NCBI RefSeq assembly: GCF_049472655.1
Contig: NZ_JAQNCS010000001.1
Location: forward strand, 62,001-126,000
Length of the DNA stretch: 64,000 nucleotides
Direction: 5' to 3'
Origin: Deferribacter abyssi
Lineage (GTDB): Bacteria; Chrysiogenota; Deferribacteres; Deferribacterales; Deferribacteraceae
Part shown: positions 1 through 8,292 of the stretch, piece by piece
Position numbering within the stretch: the first letter of the stretch is position 1
How the letters are laid out: each line of letters begins with the position of its first letter
Notes under the pieces: model-generated
Database searches by the model: none
What the model was told of the DNA's origin: nothing
The model's input: the letters and a program-made list of their open reading frames with translations, nothing else
Position numbers and translations under genes: made by a program

Positions 1-415
1 TATTATTGGTTCAGCCTTTTACAAAGTTACAACAGATGAAGTTGTTAAAGAAAACTCTGATATTATATTCAACGAATACAGATTACATGTAAAAGATTTA
101 AGATTTGAGCAAGTAAGAAATTACGTATCTGCTTTTGTACCCGTAAAGGTGTATAAAAATGATAAGTATCTTATAACAATGAAACCAGAGCGTAGATTTT
201 ATAAAAATAAAAAAGAACACTCTTATGCTGAAGTTGCAATATATACCACATTTTTGGGCGATTTATACCTTATTTTAGCAAGCTATGATAAAAATGAAGG
301 GATTGTGGGAATTCAGGCGATTTATCATCCACTTGTAGTATGGATATGGATAGGATGCTTTGTTATGGTCTTTGGTGGTATATATTCACTTTCACATAGA
401 ACAGAAAAAGTATGA
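1..415 (+). CDS. ccmF: Cytochrome c-type biogenesis protein CcmF, C-terminal fragment (heme lyase subunit)
   Basis: The frame is open from base 2 of the window to the stop at 413-415, so this is the last 137 codons of a gene that starts outside the window; the GTG near 149 is internal. The visible part has a periplasmic-looking domain (residues about 1-105) and one final membrane segment with the pattern PLVVWIWIGCFVMVFGG, as at the end of CcmF, where a proline-led WIW segment precedes the C-terminus. CcmF is the membrane heme lyase of System I, joining heme to CXXCH motifs of apocytochromes on the periplasmic side. The ccmABCD genes downstream support the call, and the cytochrome cluster in this window is an obvious client. 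NrfE is a close paralogue and cannot be excluded from the fragment. Confidence 0.82.
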   Translation, partial: IIGSAFYKVTTDEVVKENSDIIFNEYRLHVKDLRFEQVRNYVSAFVPVKVYKNDKYLITMKPERRFYKNKKEHSYAEVAIYTTFLGDLYLILASYDKNEGIVGIQAIYHPLVVWIWIGCFVMVFGGIYSLSHRTEKV

Positions 416-420
416 ATGGT

Positions 421-461
421 TTTAAAGTAGCCAACGCTATAAAAGCGTTGGCTACTTTAAA
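421..461. terminator. Perfect 17-bp inverted repeat after ccmF
   Basis: Bases 421-437 and 445-461 are exact reverse complements around a 7-base loop (438-444). The hairpin begins 5 bases after the ccmF stop and lies about 120 bases before ccmA. It has A residues on the 5' side and only a short AT-rich tail, not a clean T run, on the 3' side. It is probably a terminator or an mRNA-stabilising hairpin separating ccmF from ccmABCD. Confidence 0.55.
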
Positions 462-581
462 TAAAATTTAAAGATAAATTATAAAAACACTCGACATTAA
501 TCGTAATTTTATAATAAGATATAAATCAGCAATTACGCTACAGAAAATAGCAACTCTAATTTTTTAGAAGGAGCTACTGAT

Positions 582-1289
582 TTGGTATTGATTGAGGTTA
601 CAAATCTAGAGAAAAAATTTGGTAATAATTATGCGTTGAAAGGGGTTTCATTCAATATTGAAAAAGGTGATTTTGTTTCAATTTTTGGACCGAATGGAGC
701 TGGTAAAACAACCCTTTTGAAAATTATTTCTACACAAATAAAACCAAGTGCAGGCAACATATTTTACAATGGAGTAGCACTCAAAGACCTTTCTGATGAT
801 TTTAGAAACTATTTTGGGGTGATATCACACCAGCCATTTCTATATGAAAATTTAACTGCATATGAAAATCTTAAATTTTACGGAGGCCTCTACAGTGTTC
901 ATAATTTAAATGATAGAATTATATCTTTACTTAAAAGTGTAGAACTTTATCAAAGAAAAGATGATTATGTGAGAAATTATTCAAGAGGGATGTTACAAAG
1001 GTTGTCCATTGCGAGAGCTTTGCTTCACGATCCTGAGATAATTCTATTAGATGAACCTTACACAGGTCTTGATCAACATGCATCTTATATTTTAACAAAC
1101 ATTTTAAAAGAACAGTTTGGAAAAAATAAAACGATTCTTATGATAACACACAATCTTTCAAAAGGTTACGAACTTGCTACAAAAATCTTGATTATGAAAA
1201 AAGGAAAGATCGTTTATAATGAAAATAAATCTGCAATTGAAGAGCAAGAATTTGAAGATATTTATTTATCTGTTGTGAGTGGAAAATGA
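582..1289 (+). CDS. ccmA: Heme exporter ATP-binding protein CcmA
   Basis: This 235-residue ABC ATPase has a Walker A motif GPNGAGKTT near residue 36, a signature YSRGMLQRLS near 133 and a Walker B IILLDEP near 153. It starts with TTG at 582, chosen because AGAAGGA at 566-572 lies 9 bases upstream and no better ATG precedes the conserved N-terminus. The membrane partner CcmB follows with an ATGA overlap (1286-1289) and CcmC comes next, which identifies the ATPase as CcmA rather than a generic ABC protein. In System I, CcmAB uses ATP to release holo-CcmE from CcmC. No ccmE is visible in the window; it may lie upstream with the rest of ccmF. Confidence 0.88.
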   Translation: MVLIEVTNLEKKFGNNYALKGVSFNIEKGDFVSIFGPNGAGKTTLLKIISTQIKPSAGNIFYNGVALKDLSDDFRNYFGVISHQPFLYENLTAYENLKFYGGLYSVHNLNDRIISLLKSVELYQRKDDYVRNYSRGMLQRLSIARALLHDPEIILLDEPYTGLDQHASYILTNILKEQFGKNKTILMITHNLSKGYELATKILIMKKGKIVYNENKSAIEEQEFEDIYLSVVSGK

Positions 1290-1969
1290 AACGTTACGTT
1301 AAAACAATATTTAAGATAGTTGAGAAAGACTTAATTTTGGAACTTAAATCAAAAGAAGTTATCAATTCTATGTTAATTTTCTCCCTCCTTGTGGTTATTG
1401 TTTTCAGTTTCATTTTTGAGCCTGGTGCAGAATATAAAGATGAAATTGCTGCTGGTATTCTCTGGATGGCAATTACGTTTTCTGGAGTTTTAGGGCTAAA
1501 TAAATCAATGATAAATGAAATAAATGGGGGTAACTTAAATGCCCTTTTATTGGCGCCTGTAGATAGGAGTGCTATTTTTTTTGGTAAAGTTTTTTCAAAT
1601 TTTTTATTTTTAATACTTATGGAGTTAATGACTGTACCGATTTTTATGGTTTTTTACAATATAAATCTTTTTGAAAAGCAAATCATCGGTACGCTTCTTG
1701 TCTTCATTTTGGGAAGCTATGGCTTTTCTGTTTTGGGAACTCTTTTTTCCCTTATATCAGTTAAGTCGAAAACTAGGGAGTTGATGTTACCTCTCTTGTT
1801 ATTACCATTATTGGTTCCAATCATTCTAGCTTCTATTCAATCTCTAAACATTTTTTATTTTAGTGGAACTTTTGAGAATGCGTTTAAGTGGTTGAAGCTT
1901 ATTGGTGTTTTTGATATTGTTTTTACATGTGTAATTTACATAATATTTGACTTTGTGGTGGAGGAATAA
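1286..1969 (+). CDS. ccmB: Heme exporter membrane subunit CcmB
   Basis: The product is a 227-residue hydrophobic protein with about six membrane segments, beginning around residues 28-45 and ending near 205-223. The segment NKSMINEINGGNLNALLLAP (residues about 72-91) resembles the CcmB signature in which a charged stretch precedes the LLL(A/S)P loop. It overlaps ccmA by 4 bases and is followed with no gap by ccmC at 1970. Family knowledge: CcmB is the membrane partner of CcmA. Length is normal for the family. Confidence 0.85.
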   Translation: MKRYVKTIFKIVEKDLILELKSKEVINSMLIFSLLVVIVFSFIFEPGAEYKDEIAAGILWMAITFSGVLGLNKSMINEINGGNLNALLLAPVDRSAIFFGKVFSNFLFLILMELMTVPIFMVFYNINLFEKQIIGTLLVFILGSYGFSVLGTLFSLISVKSKTRELMLPLLLLPLLVPIILASIQSLNIFYFSGTFENAFKWLKLIGVFDIVFTCVIYIIFDFVVEE

Positions 1970-2653
1970 ATGAATTCCAATGAAAAAATAATTGAAAAAG
2001 TAATTGACTTTTTAACACTAGTTTTCATTTCAGTTGCTTTATATTTTACATTTATTTATGCTCCGTTGGAAAAAGTGATGGGAGCTATCCAAAAAATTTT
2101 TTACTTCCATGTAGCAAGTGCATGGATAGCTTTCTTTGCTTTTTTTATTACTTTTTTATTTTCAATAGTTGTGCTAATTAACGAGAAAAAGATTTATGAT
2201 GAAATTGCCTCGTCATCTGCTGAAATTGGTATAATTTTTTGTACTATCGTTTTAATTACGGGTCCTATTTGGGCGAAGCCAGTTTGGGGGGTTTGGTGGA
2301 CTTGGGATCCTAGGCTGACAACCACCCTTGTACTGTGGTTTATTTATGTGGGTTACTTAATGCTTAGAAAGTTTGTGGATGAAGATGATAAAAAGGCAAA
2401 GTTTTCAGCGGTAGTTGGTATAATAGGGTTTATTGATGTTCCTATTGTTTTTATGTCTATAAGATGGTGGAGAACAATTCATCCTAATGTCTTACAAAAA
2501 GGTGGTGGTGGGCTGCATCCTGATATGTTAAAAGCATTAATTATTTCCGTAATAGCTTTTACTCTTCTTTATTTATCTATGCTTTTCAAAAGAGTTAAAG
2601 TAGGGCTTCTTGAAGATAAAATAAAATATTTGGAAACTAAAATTAGATATTAG
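1970..2653 (+). CDS. ccmC: Heme exporter protein CcmC
   Basis: This 227-residue protein has six predicted membrane segments and the tryptophan-rich loop WGVWWTWDPRLT (about residues 105-116), the hallmark of the heme-handling protein family. Histidines flank that loop, in FYFHVASAW near residue 47 and in RWWRTIHP near 168; the equivalent residues bind heme in CcmC. CcmC loads heme onto CcmE. The gene begins directly after the ccmB stop with SD GGAGGAA in the ccmB tail. CcsA and CcmF share the WWD motif, but the size and the CcmAB context fit CcmC. Confidence 0.9.
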   Translation: MNSNEKIIEKVIDFLTLVFISVALYFTFIYAPLEKVMGAIQKIFYFHVASAWIAFFAFFITFLFSIVVLINEKKIYDEIASSSAEIGIIFCTIVLITGPIWAKPVWGVWWTWDPRLTTTLVLWFIYVGYLMLRKFVDEDDKKAKFSAVVGIIGFIDVPIVFMSIRWWRTIHPNVLQKGGGGLHPDMLKALIISVIAFTLLYLSMLFKRVKVGLLEDKIKYLETKIRY

Positions 2654-2665
2654 CAGGAGGAGTAT

Positions 2666-2803
2666 ATGAAAAATTTATGGTACCTTTTTTCAGCATATAT
2701 GGTAATCTGGATTTTAATTTTTGGTTATCTACTAAAAATAAATTCAAAGGTTAAAGTATTGATTTCAAAAGTTGATTCATTAGAGTCTGAAATTAAAGGA
2801 TAA
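2666..2803 (+). CDS. CcmD-like small membrane protein
   Basis: This 45-codon reading frame (ATG 2666, stop 2801-2803) begins 12 bases after the ccmC stop and has a strong SD AGGAGGAG at 2655-2662. The protein has one membrane helix at about residues 5-23, then a lysine-containing amphipathic tail ending in an acidic coil. Position directly after ccmC, size, and single-helix topology match CcmD, the small protein that holds CcmC and CcmE together. CcmD proteins are poorly conserved, so identification rests on position and topology rather than on a motif. Confidence 0.68.
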   Translation: MKNLWYLFSAYMVIWILIFGYLLKINSKVKVLISKVDSLESEIKG

Positions 2804-2810
2804 ACCATAC

Positions 2811-2829
2811 GCCCCCTAAAATAGGGGGC
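2811..2829. terminator. Convergent terminator between ccmD and fba
   Basis: GCCCCCTA at 2811-2818 pairs with TAGGGGGC at 2822-2829 around an AAA loop. It sits between the ends of the plus-strand ccm genes and the minus-strand fba gene, so it probably serves both directions. The T stretch on the plus side (TTTT near 2839) is weak. Confidence 0.62.
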
Positions 2830-2843
2830 ACTGTCAAATTTTG

Positions 2844-3818
2844 TTATGCTTTATTGGCGCTACCTAGAACGTTTAAGTTTTTGTGTTTGTACATCCTTAT
2901 AAGCTCTTCTCTAGCTGGTTTTAAATATTTTCTTGGATCAAATTCTTTAGGATGGTTCCATAAAAATTCTCTTACCTTAGCGGTGAAGGCAAGTCTTCCG
3001 TCGCTATCAATATTTATTTTGCACACAGCACTTGTTGCAGCTCTTCTTAACTGTTCTTCAGGTATACCAACAGCACCTTCTAAATTTCCCCCATATTTGT
3101 TTATCAGTTCAACGTATTCAGGAATTACGGATGATGCTCCATGTAATACTATCGGAAACCCTGGCAATCTTTTTTCAATTTCTTCAAGAATATCAAATCT
3201 AAGAGGTGGGATTGATTCACCTGGTTTTACTTTAAATTTATATGCACCATGAGAAGTTCCTATGGAAATAGCAAGGGAATCTACCCCAGTTCTTTCAACA
3301 AATTCTTCCACTTCATCGGGGTTTGTATAATGTGATTTCTCAGCTTTTACATCTTCCTCAATACCTGCAAGTACTCCAAGTTCACCTTCTACGGTTACAT
3401 CAAATTGATGTGCATATTCTACAACCTTCCTAGTAATTTCAATGTTTTCTTCGAAAGGTAAATGTGATCCATCAATCATAACTGAGGAAAAACCATTATC
3501 TACACAAGCTTTACAAAGTTCGAAAGTGTCACCATGGTCTAGATGTAATGCTATAGGTATTTCATAACCAAGTTCTTTAGCATACTCAACAGCACCCATA
3601 GCCATATATCTTAGCATGGTAGCATTGGCATACTGTCTTGCACCTTTTGATACCTGTAAAATTACAGGAGATTTTGTTTCAACACACGCCTGAATAATCG
3701 CCTGTAATTGTTCGAGATTGTTAAAATTGTAAGCTGGAATTGCGTATTTACCCTCCATTGCCTTTTTGAACATTTCGCGAGTGTTTACTAAACCAAGTTC
3801 TTTGTAACTAATCCCCAT
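2844..3818 (-). CDS. fba: Fructose-bisphosphate aldolase, class II
   Basis: The 324-residue product interconverts fructose 1,6-bisphosphate with dihydroxyacetone phosphate and glyceraldehyde 3-phosphate. Zinc-site signatures are visible: ALHLDHGDTF near residue 80, the metal-binding VEGELGVLAG near 136, SIGTSHGAYKF near 178 and VLHGASSV near 217. The start is taken at 3818 rather than the ATG at 3833, because the SD AAGGAGG lies five bases before ATG 3818 and the outer ATG overlaps that SD. The start overlaps the end of mtnA by 11 bases, implying translational coupling. In an organism with little other sugar metabolism visible here, a gluconeogenic role is likely, but this is inference. Confidence 0.92.
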   Translation of the reverse strand: MGISYKELGLVNTREMFKKAMEGKYAIPAYNFNNLEQLQAIIQACVETKSPVILQVSKGARQYANATMLRYMAMGAVEYAKELGYEIPIALHLDHGDTFELCKACVDNGFSSVMIDGSHLPFEENIEITRKVVEYAHQFDVTVEGELGVLAGIEEDVKAEKSHYTNPDEVEEFVERTGVDSLAISIGTSHGAYKFKVKPGESIPPLRFDILEEIEKRLPGFPIVLHGASSVIPEYVELINKYGGNLEGAVGIPEEQLRRAATSAVCKINIDSDGRLAFTAKVREFLWNHPKEFDPRKYLKPAREELIRMYKHKNLNVLGSANKA

Positions 3819-4815
3819 TTTTGCCTCCTTCATTTATATTGTTTAGTAAATCTTTAACACTATTAAAAACACCAAATTCTGTAATAAATCCTGTTATTAA
3901 ATGGCCAGGGGTGATATCAAAGGCAGGGTTAAAAACAGGAACGTTATTAGGCGATATTAATGTATCTTTAATTTTTCTGACTTCATTGCCGTTTCTCATT
4001 TCTATTTTTATCTGGTTTCCGTTTTCAAGGGTAAAATCGAAGGTGGAAAGAGGAGCAGCAATGTAAAATGGAATATCATGGTAATAAGCAAGAATAGCTA
4101 GTTGATAAGTACCTATTTTATTTGCAGTGTCTCCGTTTTTTGCAATTCGATCAGCACCTACAATAATTTTATCTATTTTACCTTGATACATCAGAAATCC
4201 TGGCATATTATCGCATATTAAAGTACAAGGGATATCTTCTTCCATCAACTCGAAAGTTGTTAATCTTGCCCCCTGTAAGTATGGTCTTGTTTCATCCACA
4301 TATACATGAATGTTCAATCCCTTTTCTTTTGCAGCTCTAAAAACACCAAGAGCTGTTCCGTAACCAGCGGTAGCAAGAGCTCCAGCATTACAATGAGTAA
4401 GGATACAGTCTCCGTCATTGAGAATAGTTAAACCATTTTTACCTATCATTCTATTGTACTCTAAATCTCTTTCAAAAAGTTTTATAGCAACTTTTTCCAT
4501 ATAATTTATATTGCCGTCACAATACTCATAAGCACCTTTCATTTTATCAAGCGCCCAAATTAGATTGACAGCTGTTGGCCTAGTGTTTTTTAAAATCTCA
4601 TAAATTTCATTTATATTTTTTCCTTCTTTTAGTCCAAGTACAACTCCAAAAGCAGCTGATACCCCTATTGCAGGTGCACCTCTAACAACCATTTCTCTGA
4701 TAGCATAAGCTACATCATAAATTGATCTACATATCATGTATTCTTTTTTATGGGGGAGTAGCCTTTGATCCAAAAGTTTTAAACAGTTTTCATCCCAAAT
4801 AATTGGTTCAATCAT
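3808..4815 (-). CDS. mtnA: S-methyl-5-thioribose-1-phosphate isomerase (MtnA)
   Basis: This 335-residue protein belongs to the eIF2B-like aldose isomerase family. Visible signatures are VVRGAPAIGVSAAFG (about residues 43-57), THCNAGALATAGYGTALG near 140 (containing the catalytic-type cysteine) and IIVGADRIAKNGDTANKIGT near 218 with the conserved aspartate. It acts in methionine salvage, converting methylthioribose 1-phosphate to the ribulose form. No other mtn genes are nearby. It sits between a flavoprotein and fba on the same strand, and its 3' end overlaps fba. Some homologues act on other ribose 1-phosphates, so the substrate is assigned by family. Confidence 0.88.
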   Translation of the reverse strand: MIEPIIWDENCLKLLDQRLLPHKKEYMICRSIYDVAYAIREMVVRGAPAIGVSAAFGVVLGLKEGKNINEIYEILKNTRPTAVNLIWALDKMKGAYEYCDGNINYMEKVAIKLFERDLEYNRMIGKNGLTILNDGDCILTHCNAGALATAGYGTALGVFRAAKEKGLNIHVYVDETRPYLQGARLTTFELMEEDIPCTLICDNMPGFLMYQGKIDKIIVGADRIAKNGDTANKIGTYQLAILAYYHDIPFYIAAPLSTFDFTLENGNQIKIEMRNGNEVRKIKDTLISPNNVPVFNPAFDITPGHLITGFITEFGVFNSVKDLLNNINEGGKNGD

Positions 4816-4822
4816 ATATCAC

Positions 4823-5359
4823 CTAAACAAACATTTTAAGATGCATTTTTAAGTCGTCTATTTTTATTTTAACCATGTCCAATGAATTAGTTTTACATCC
4901 AGGAACTATATAAGAGTAAAATTTTAGGTTAAAGCTTTCAAAAACCTTTTTTGCCCAACTTGTTATGAATGATGCATGATCTCTATTTTGAGCTCCTTGT
5001 GTGATTATAAAAAATAGTTTTGCACCGTTTTTCATTTTGCTGGTTCTATTTGCCTTTTTAAGGCAATACCATCTATCAAGAAAAAGCTTCATTTGTCCAG
5101 TAATAAAGCCGTAATAGTTTGGAGAGATAAGAATGATTAAATCAGATTTAGAAAGTGGTTCTAATACATTTTTTAAATCATCATTAATCACACAATAAGT
5201 ATTTTTTTCTCTGCAGATATAGCAAGATTGACATCCTTTATAATTGAGATCACTAAGGTTTAATAGAGTTGCATCAGTATAATTTTTAAAAAGTGATTTA
5301 GCGATAAATGCAGAATTTCCATTTATTCTTGGACTACCGTTGACAATAAATATATTCAT
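4823..5359 (-). CDS. NAD(P)H-dependent FMN reductase / iron-sulfur flavoprotein family
   Basis: This 178-residue flavodoxin-fold protein starts with the FMN phosphate loop NGSPRINGNS (about residues 6-15). A compact cysteine motif CQSCYICREKNTYC (near residue 45, spacing CX2CX2CX6C) matches the [4Fe-4S] motif of archaeal and anaerobe iron-sulfur flavoproteins, and SPNYYGFITGQMKLFLDR near 83 is typical of the family. ATG 5359 is preferred over the GTG at 5374 because a GGGGG stretch lies just upstream. It leads the minus-strand unit with mtnA (8 bases downstream). The physiological electron acceptor cannot be read from sequence. Confidence 0.75.
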   Translation of the reverse strand: MNIFIVNGSPRINGNSAFIAKSLFKNYTDATLLNLSDLNYKGCQSCYICREKNTYCVINDDLKNVLEPLSKSDLIILISPNYYGFITGQMKLFLDRWYCLKKANRTSKMKNGAKLFFIITQGAQNRDHASFITSWAKKVFESFNLKFYSYIVPGCKTNSLDMVKIKIDDLKMHLKMFV

Positions 5360-5527
5360 TATACACCCCCGCACAAAATATTACATTTTCAGATTATTTT
5401 TTCAACAGTTTTTAAAGTATTTAAAGAGATTGCTAAGCTTACAAATCATCATATTGTAGGTTTTTAAACAAAAGCTTATTAAAACAAAGCGTCAAAAAAT
5501 GGGTAACGTCAAGAATATAAAAGTTTC

Positions 5528-5556
5528 TTTACAGACAAAAATTTATAAAATATAAT
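5528..5556 (+). promoter_or_regulatory. Sigma70-type promoter for the aminotransferase
   Basis: TTTACA (5528-5533) and TATAAT (5551-5556) are separated by exactly 17 bases, and the gene start at 5584 follows with an SD AAGGAG near 5571. The -10 box is perfect and the -35 differs from TTGACA at two positions. The rest of the 5360-5583 interval shows nothing else I can name. Confidence 0.6.
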
Positions 5557-5583
5557 TAAAAAATATATTTAAGGAGACTATCA

Positions 5584-6699
5584 ATGAAAAGATTTGAAAT
5601 AGACCCTTTTATAGTGATGGACATTATTAGAGAATCAAGAAAGTATAATGATACAATACATTTTGAAGTTGGTGAACCTGATCTCAGGCCTTCTCCCAAA
5701 GTAATCGATGCAATAAAGGAGAAAGCTGTTGAATCGTTTGGGTATACTGAATCTAAAGGATTGTTAACTCTTAGAGAGAAAATTGCTGAATTTTATAAGA
5801 AAAAATATAGAGTAAATATAGATCCTGAAAGAATTATAGTAACAGTAGGGACATCAGGAGCTTTTAATTTAGCATTTAATTTGCTTGTTGAAGAAAAAGA
5901 ATCGATCGCCTTCAGCGATCCTACGTATCCTTGTTATAAAAATATAGCAAAAATTTTCAAAATACCTAATTTGAGTATACCTGTTGATGAGTCAACAAAT
6001 TATCAAATTGTGCCTGAAATGTTAAAGAAGAAAAAAATAAAATGTTTGCTTATATCGTCTCCCGCAAATCCCACTGGTACAATTTATGATAAGAAAAGTC
6101 TCAAAAATCTGATAACTTACTGTGAGGAGAACGGTATTTATCTTATATCAGATGAAATATATCATGGGCTTGTCTATGAAAACTTTCAAGAATATTCAGC
6201 TTTACAATTTTCAGATAATGTTGTGGTTATAAACGGTTTTTCAAAGTATTTTTGCATGCCGGGAATTCGAGTAGGATGGATAATACTTCCTCAACATCTT
6301 GTAAGAAGGGGGGAGATACTTCAACAAAATATGTTTATCTCAGCTCCCACAATTAGTCAATATGCAGGAATTGCTGCTTTCGATTACGAATATCTCAATT
6401 ATGTTAAGACGGTTTATGAAAAAAGGAGAGACTTTTTGTATAATGAGCTTAAAGAAATTTTTGAAATAAAGACAATTCCTCAAGGAGGGTTTTATATTTG
6501 GGTTAATTCATCAAGGTTTTCGGATGATTCATTCAGTTTATGTCGTAAAATTTTAAAAGATATTAGGGTAGCAATAACACCAGGAATAGATTTTGGAAAA
6601 AATAAAACTAATCATTATATTCGATTTGCTTTTACCAGAAAAATTGATCATATGAAAACTGGCATAGAGCGATTAAAAGAATATTTACTAAAACCTTAG
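5584..6699 (+). CDS. Pyridoxal phosphate-dependent aminotransferase, class I/II
   Basis: This 371-residue fold-type I aminotransferase has the cofactor-binding pattern SPANPTGTIYD near residue 160, SDEIYHGLVYE near 190 and the Schiff-base lysine in GFSKYFCMPGIRVGW near 220. The C-terminal arginine in HYIRFAFTR, which binds the substrate carboxylate in aspartate aminotransferases, is present. Amino-acid substrate cannot be fixed from motifs; aspartate, alanine or aromatic specificity are all possible. It is a single-gene unit with its own promoter (5528-5556) and a hairpin after the stop. Length is slightly short of the usual 385-400. Confidence 0.82.
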   Translation: MKRFEIDPFIVMDIIRESRKYNDTIHFEVGEPDLRPSPKVIDAIKEKAVESFGYTESKGLLTLREKIAEFYKKKYRVNIDPERIIVTVGTSGAFNLAFNLLVEEKESIAFSDPTYPCYKNIAKIFKIPNLSIPVDESTNYQIVPEMLKKKKIKCLLISSPANPTGTIYDKKSLKNLITYCEENGIYLISDEIYHGLVYENFQEYSALQFSDNVVVINGFSKYFCMPGIRVGWIILPQHLVRRGEILQQNMFISAPTISQYAGIAAFDYEYLNYVKTVYEKRRDFLYNELKEIFEIKTIPQGGFYIWVNSSRFSDDSFSLCRKILKDIRVAITPGIDFGKNKTNHYIRFAFTRKIDHMKTGIERLKEYLLKP

Positions 6700-6702
6700 A
6701 AA

Positions 6703-6717
6703 AGGGGGAAACCCCCT
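6703..6717. terminator. Bidirectional terminator between convergent genes
   Basis: AGGGGG (6703-6708) pairs with CCCCCT (6712-6717) around an AAA loop. It lies between the stop of the aminotransferase (6699) and the stop of the quinone oxidoreductase (6726, minus). In the minus direction it is followed by TTTT, so it should work at least that way. Confidence 0.65.
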
Positions 6718-6725
6718 ATTTATCG

Positions 6726-7718
6726 TTATAAATCTGCAATTTTGAGAACGATTTTGCCAAAATGCTTGTCATTTTCCATTGTTTGATGTGCTTCTTTGAC
6801 ATCTTCTAAATCAAAAACTTTATAGATTATTGGAACAATAGTTCTGTCGGAAAATTTTGGCATAACTCTTTCTCTAAATGCTTTAATAATTTCTGATTTT
6901 TCATTCACAGGTCTAGAACGTAAAACAGACCCGATTATTTTATGTCGTTTTACCATAACCAAACCGAGATTTATTTCAGCTTTAATTCCGCTTGTAACCC
7001 CAATAATTACAAGTCTCCCGCCATATGCTAACGATTTTATGTTAGGTTCAAGATAAGCTGCTCCTATGTGGTCCAAGATAACATCTACCCCTTTTTTGTT
7101 AGTATATTCTTTTATAATAGAGGAAAAGTCAGGGGTTTCTTTGTAGTTTATCAGTAAGTCGACTCCTAACTCTTTTACTTTTGCCATCTTTTCAGGCGCT
7201 ACTGTGACTATAATTTTAACATTTGGTGTAAGAGCTTTTGTGATTTGAATAGCGGCTGTATTTACTCCCCCTCCACCACCATGGAAGATTGCATAGTTAC
7301 CATCTTTTAATTCTCCTAAAAGAAAGACATTTAAAAAAGCAGTGATATAAGATTCACATATACAAGCTGCTTCTTCAAAAGTCATTGAATCTGGAATAGG
7401 GATGAGATGATCTGCATAAGCAACTGCATATTCAGCATATCCGCCACCACCAACGAGAGCCACTACCTTATCCCCTTTTTTCCAACCTTTTACATTACTT
7501 CCCAACTCCTCAATAATACCAGCAACTTCTAAACCTAAAATTTCAGATTCTCCTGGGGGAGGTGGGTATTTTCCTTCCCTTTGAACTAGGTCAGGTCTGT
7601 TAATAGAAGTAGCTGCAACTTTAATCAAAACCTGATTTTCTTTTGGTTTTGGAATATTTACGTCTACAATTTTTAAGACATCAATTCCACCAAAACCATC
7701 ACAAATGACTGCTTTCAT
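6726..7718 (-). CDS. Zinc-independent NAD(P)H:quinone oxidoreductase, MDR superfamily
   Basis: This 330-residue medium-chain dehydrogenase of the quinone oxidoreductase (QOR/PIG3) branch has a GroES-like N-terminal half and a Rossmann half with the glycine-rich stretch FHGGGGGVNTAAIQ near residue 145. The structural zinc cysteines of alcohol dehydrogenases are absent. NRPDLVQREGKYPPPPG near residue 40 is a family signature. ATG 7718 is chosen because GAGGAGG lies 7 bases upstream and the protein then begins MKAV, typical for the family; a longer frame to 7781 adds a lysine-rich extension with no SD. Natural substrate is unknown. Confidence 0.82.
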   Translation of the reverse strand: MKAVICDGFGGIDVLKIVDVNIPKPKENQVLIKVAATSINRPDLVQREGKYPPPPGESEILGLEVAGIIEELGSNVKGWKKGDKVVALVGGGGYAEYAVAYADHLIPIPDSMTFEEAACICESYITAFLNVFLLGELKDGNYAIFHGGGGGVNTAAIQITKALTPNVKIIVTVAPEKMAKVKELGVDLLINYKETPDFSSIIKEYTNKKGVDVILDHIGAAYLEPNIKSLAYGGRLVIIGVTSGIKAEINLGLVMVKRHKIIGSVLRSRPVNEKSEIIKAFRERVMPKFSDRTIVPIIYKVFDLEDVKEAHQTMENDKHFGKIVLKIADL

Positions 7719-7839
7719 AGACATCCTCCTCATTTTTTTACAACTATATATTAATACTTTTTTGGTAGAAATCAAATTCAAACTTTACGGATGCATTTTA
7801 GGTATTTTGTATTAACCATAATGAACAGCTCAAGATATG

Positions 7840-7858
7840 TAGCTCTTTAAAAGAGCTA
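7840..7858. other. Inverted repeat in the divergent intergenic region
   Basis: TAGCTCT (7840-7846) and AGAGCTA (7852-7858) are exact complements around 5 bases. The element lies between the divergent genes at 7718 (minus) and 7949 (plus), about 90 bases before the latter. It could be an operator or a small hairpin; nothing in the sequence decides between them. Confidence 0.3.
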
Positions 7859-7948
7859 ATTGATATTATAGGCAAAAATGGGGTACTCCATATTTATTCT
7901 TGTTGAATTTTAGTAATTTTTAACTAAAATGAGTTTAGGAGGTGTTTA

Positions 7949-8230
7949 ATGGAAAAAAAAGTGTCAAAATCAAAATTTATAATTAATGTTCTAATACTTT
8001 TTGGAATTTTCTCCCTCTACACGGTTTTCTGTGCAAATATATCCATAGGACAAGCAGAAGAAAAAGCTATTTTAAAAGATAAAGAAGTTTGTGAAAACTC
8101 ATTTAAAATGGATTTACTTGATGAAATTAATAATCTTGAGAAAAAGCTAAAAAGTGATGGGAAAATATCTCAATCTGAATTTGTTTTATTAAAAATGAAA
8201 CTTGAAGAATGTTATAGAGAAGAATTTTAA
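7949..8230 (+). CDS. Small secreted or membrane-anchored hypothetical protein
   Basis: I do not recognise this 93-residue protein. Residues about 9-28 form a hydrophobic segment that ends at VFCANIS, consistent with a signal peptide or an anchor. The remaining part is charged and helical, with one cysteine near residue 50 and one near 88, and EINNLEKKLKSDGKISQSEF could form a short coiled coil. ATG 7949 has a strong SD TAGGAGG nearby. It ends one base before the tandem Pho-box repeats of phoU, so it may be co-transcribed into phoU or simply precede it. No function is proposed. Confidence 0.6.
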   Translation: MEKKVSKSKFIINVLILFGIFSLYTVFCANISIGQAEEKAILKDKEVCENSFKMDLLDEINNLEKKLKSDGKISQSEFVLLKMKLEECYREEF

Positions 8231-8231
8231 C

Positions 8232-8270
8232 TTTACAATTCTTTTACAATCTTTTAATATTATTTTAACA
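8232..8270 (+). promoter_or_regulatory. Tandem Pho box (PhoB-type binding site) upstream of phoU
   Basis: Four hexamers start at 8232 (TTTACA), 8243 (TTTACA), 8254 (TTAATA) and 8265 (TTAACA), exactly 11 bases apart. Direct repeats of this type on an 11-base period are how PhoB/PhoP-family regulators bind, one monomer per turn on one DNA face. The array ends 22 bases before the phoU start and two genes before phoB itself, so autoregulation is the natural reading. Spacing and sequence are observed; binding is inferred. Confidence 0.7.
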
Positions 8271-8292
8271 TTTTTAAATTATTGGAATTATT

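Noticed and set aside
2854..3252. Plus-strand open frames opposite fba, mtnA, secA and other genes
   Set aside because: They lie antisense to strong family members, lack SD sequences and show shadow-like composition.
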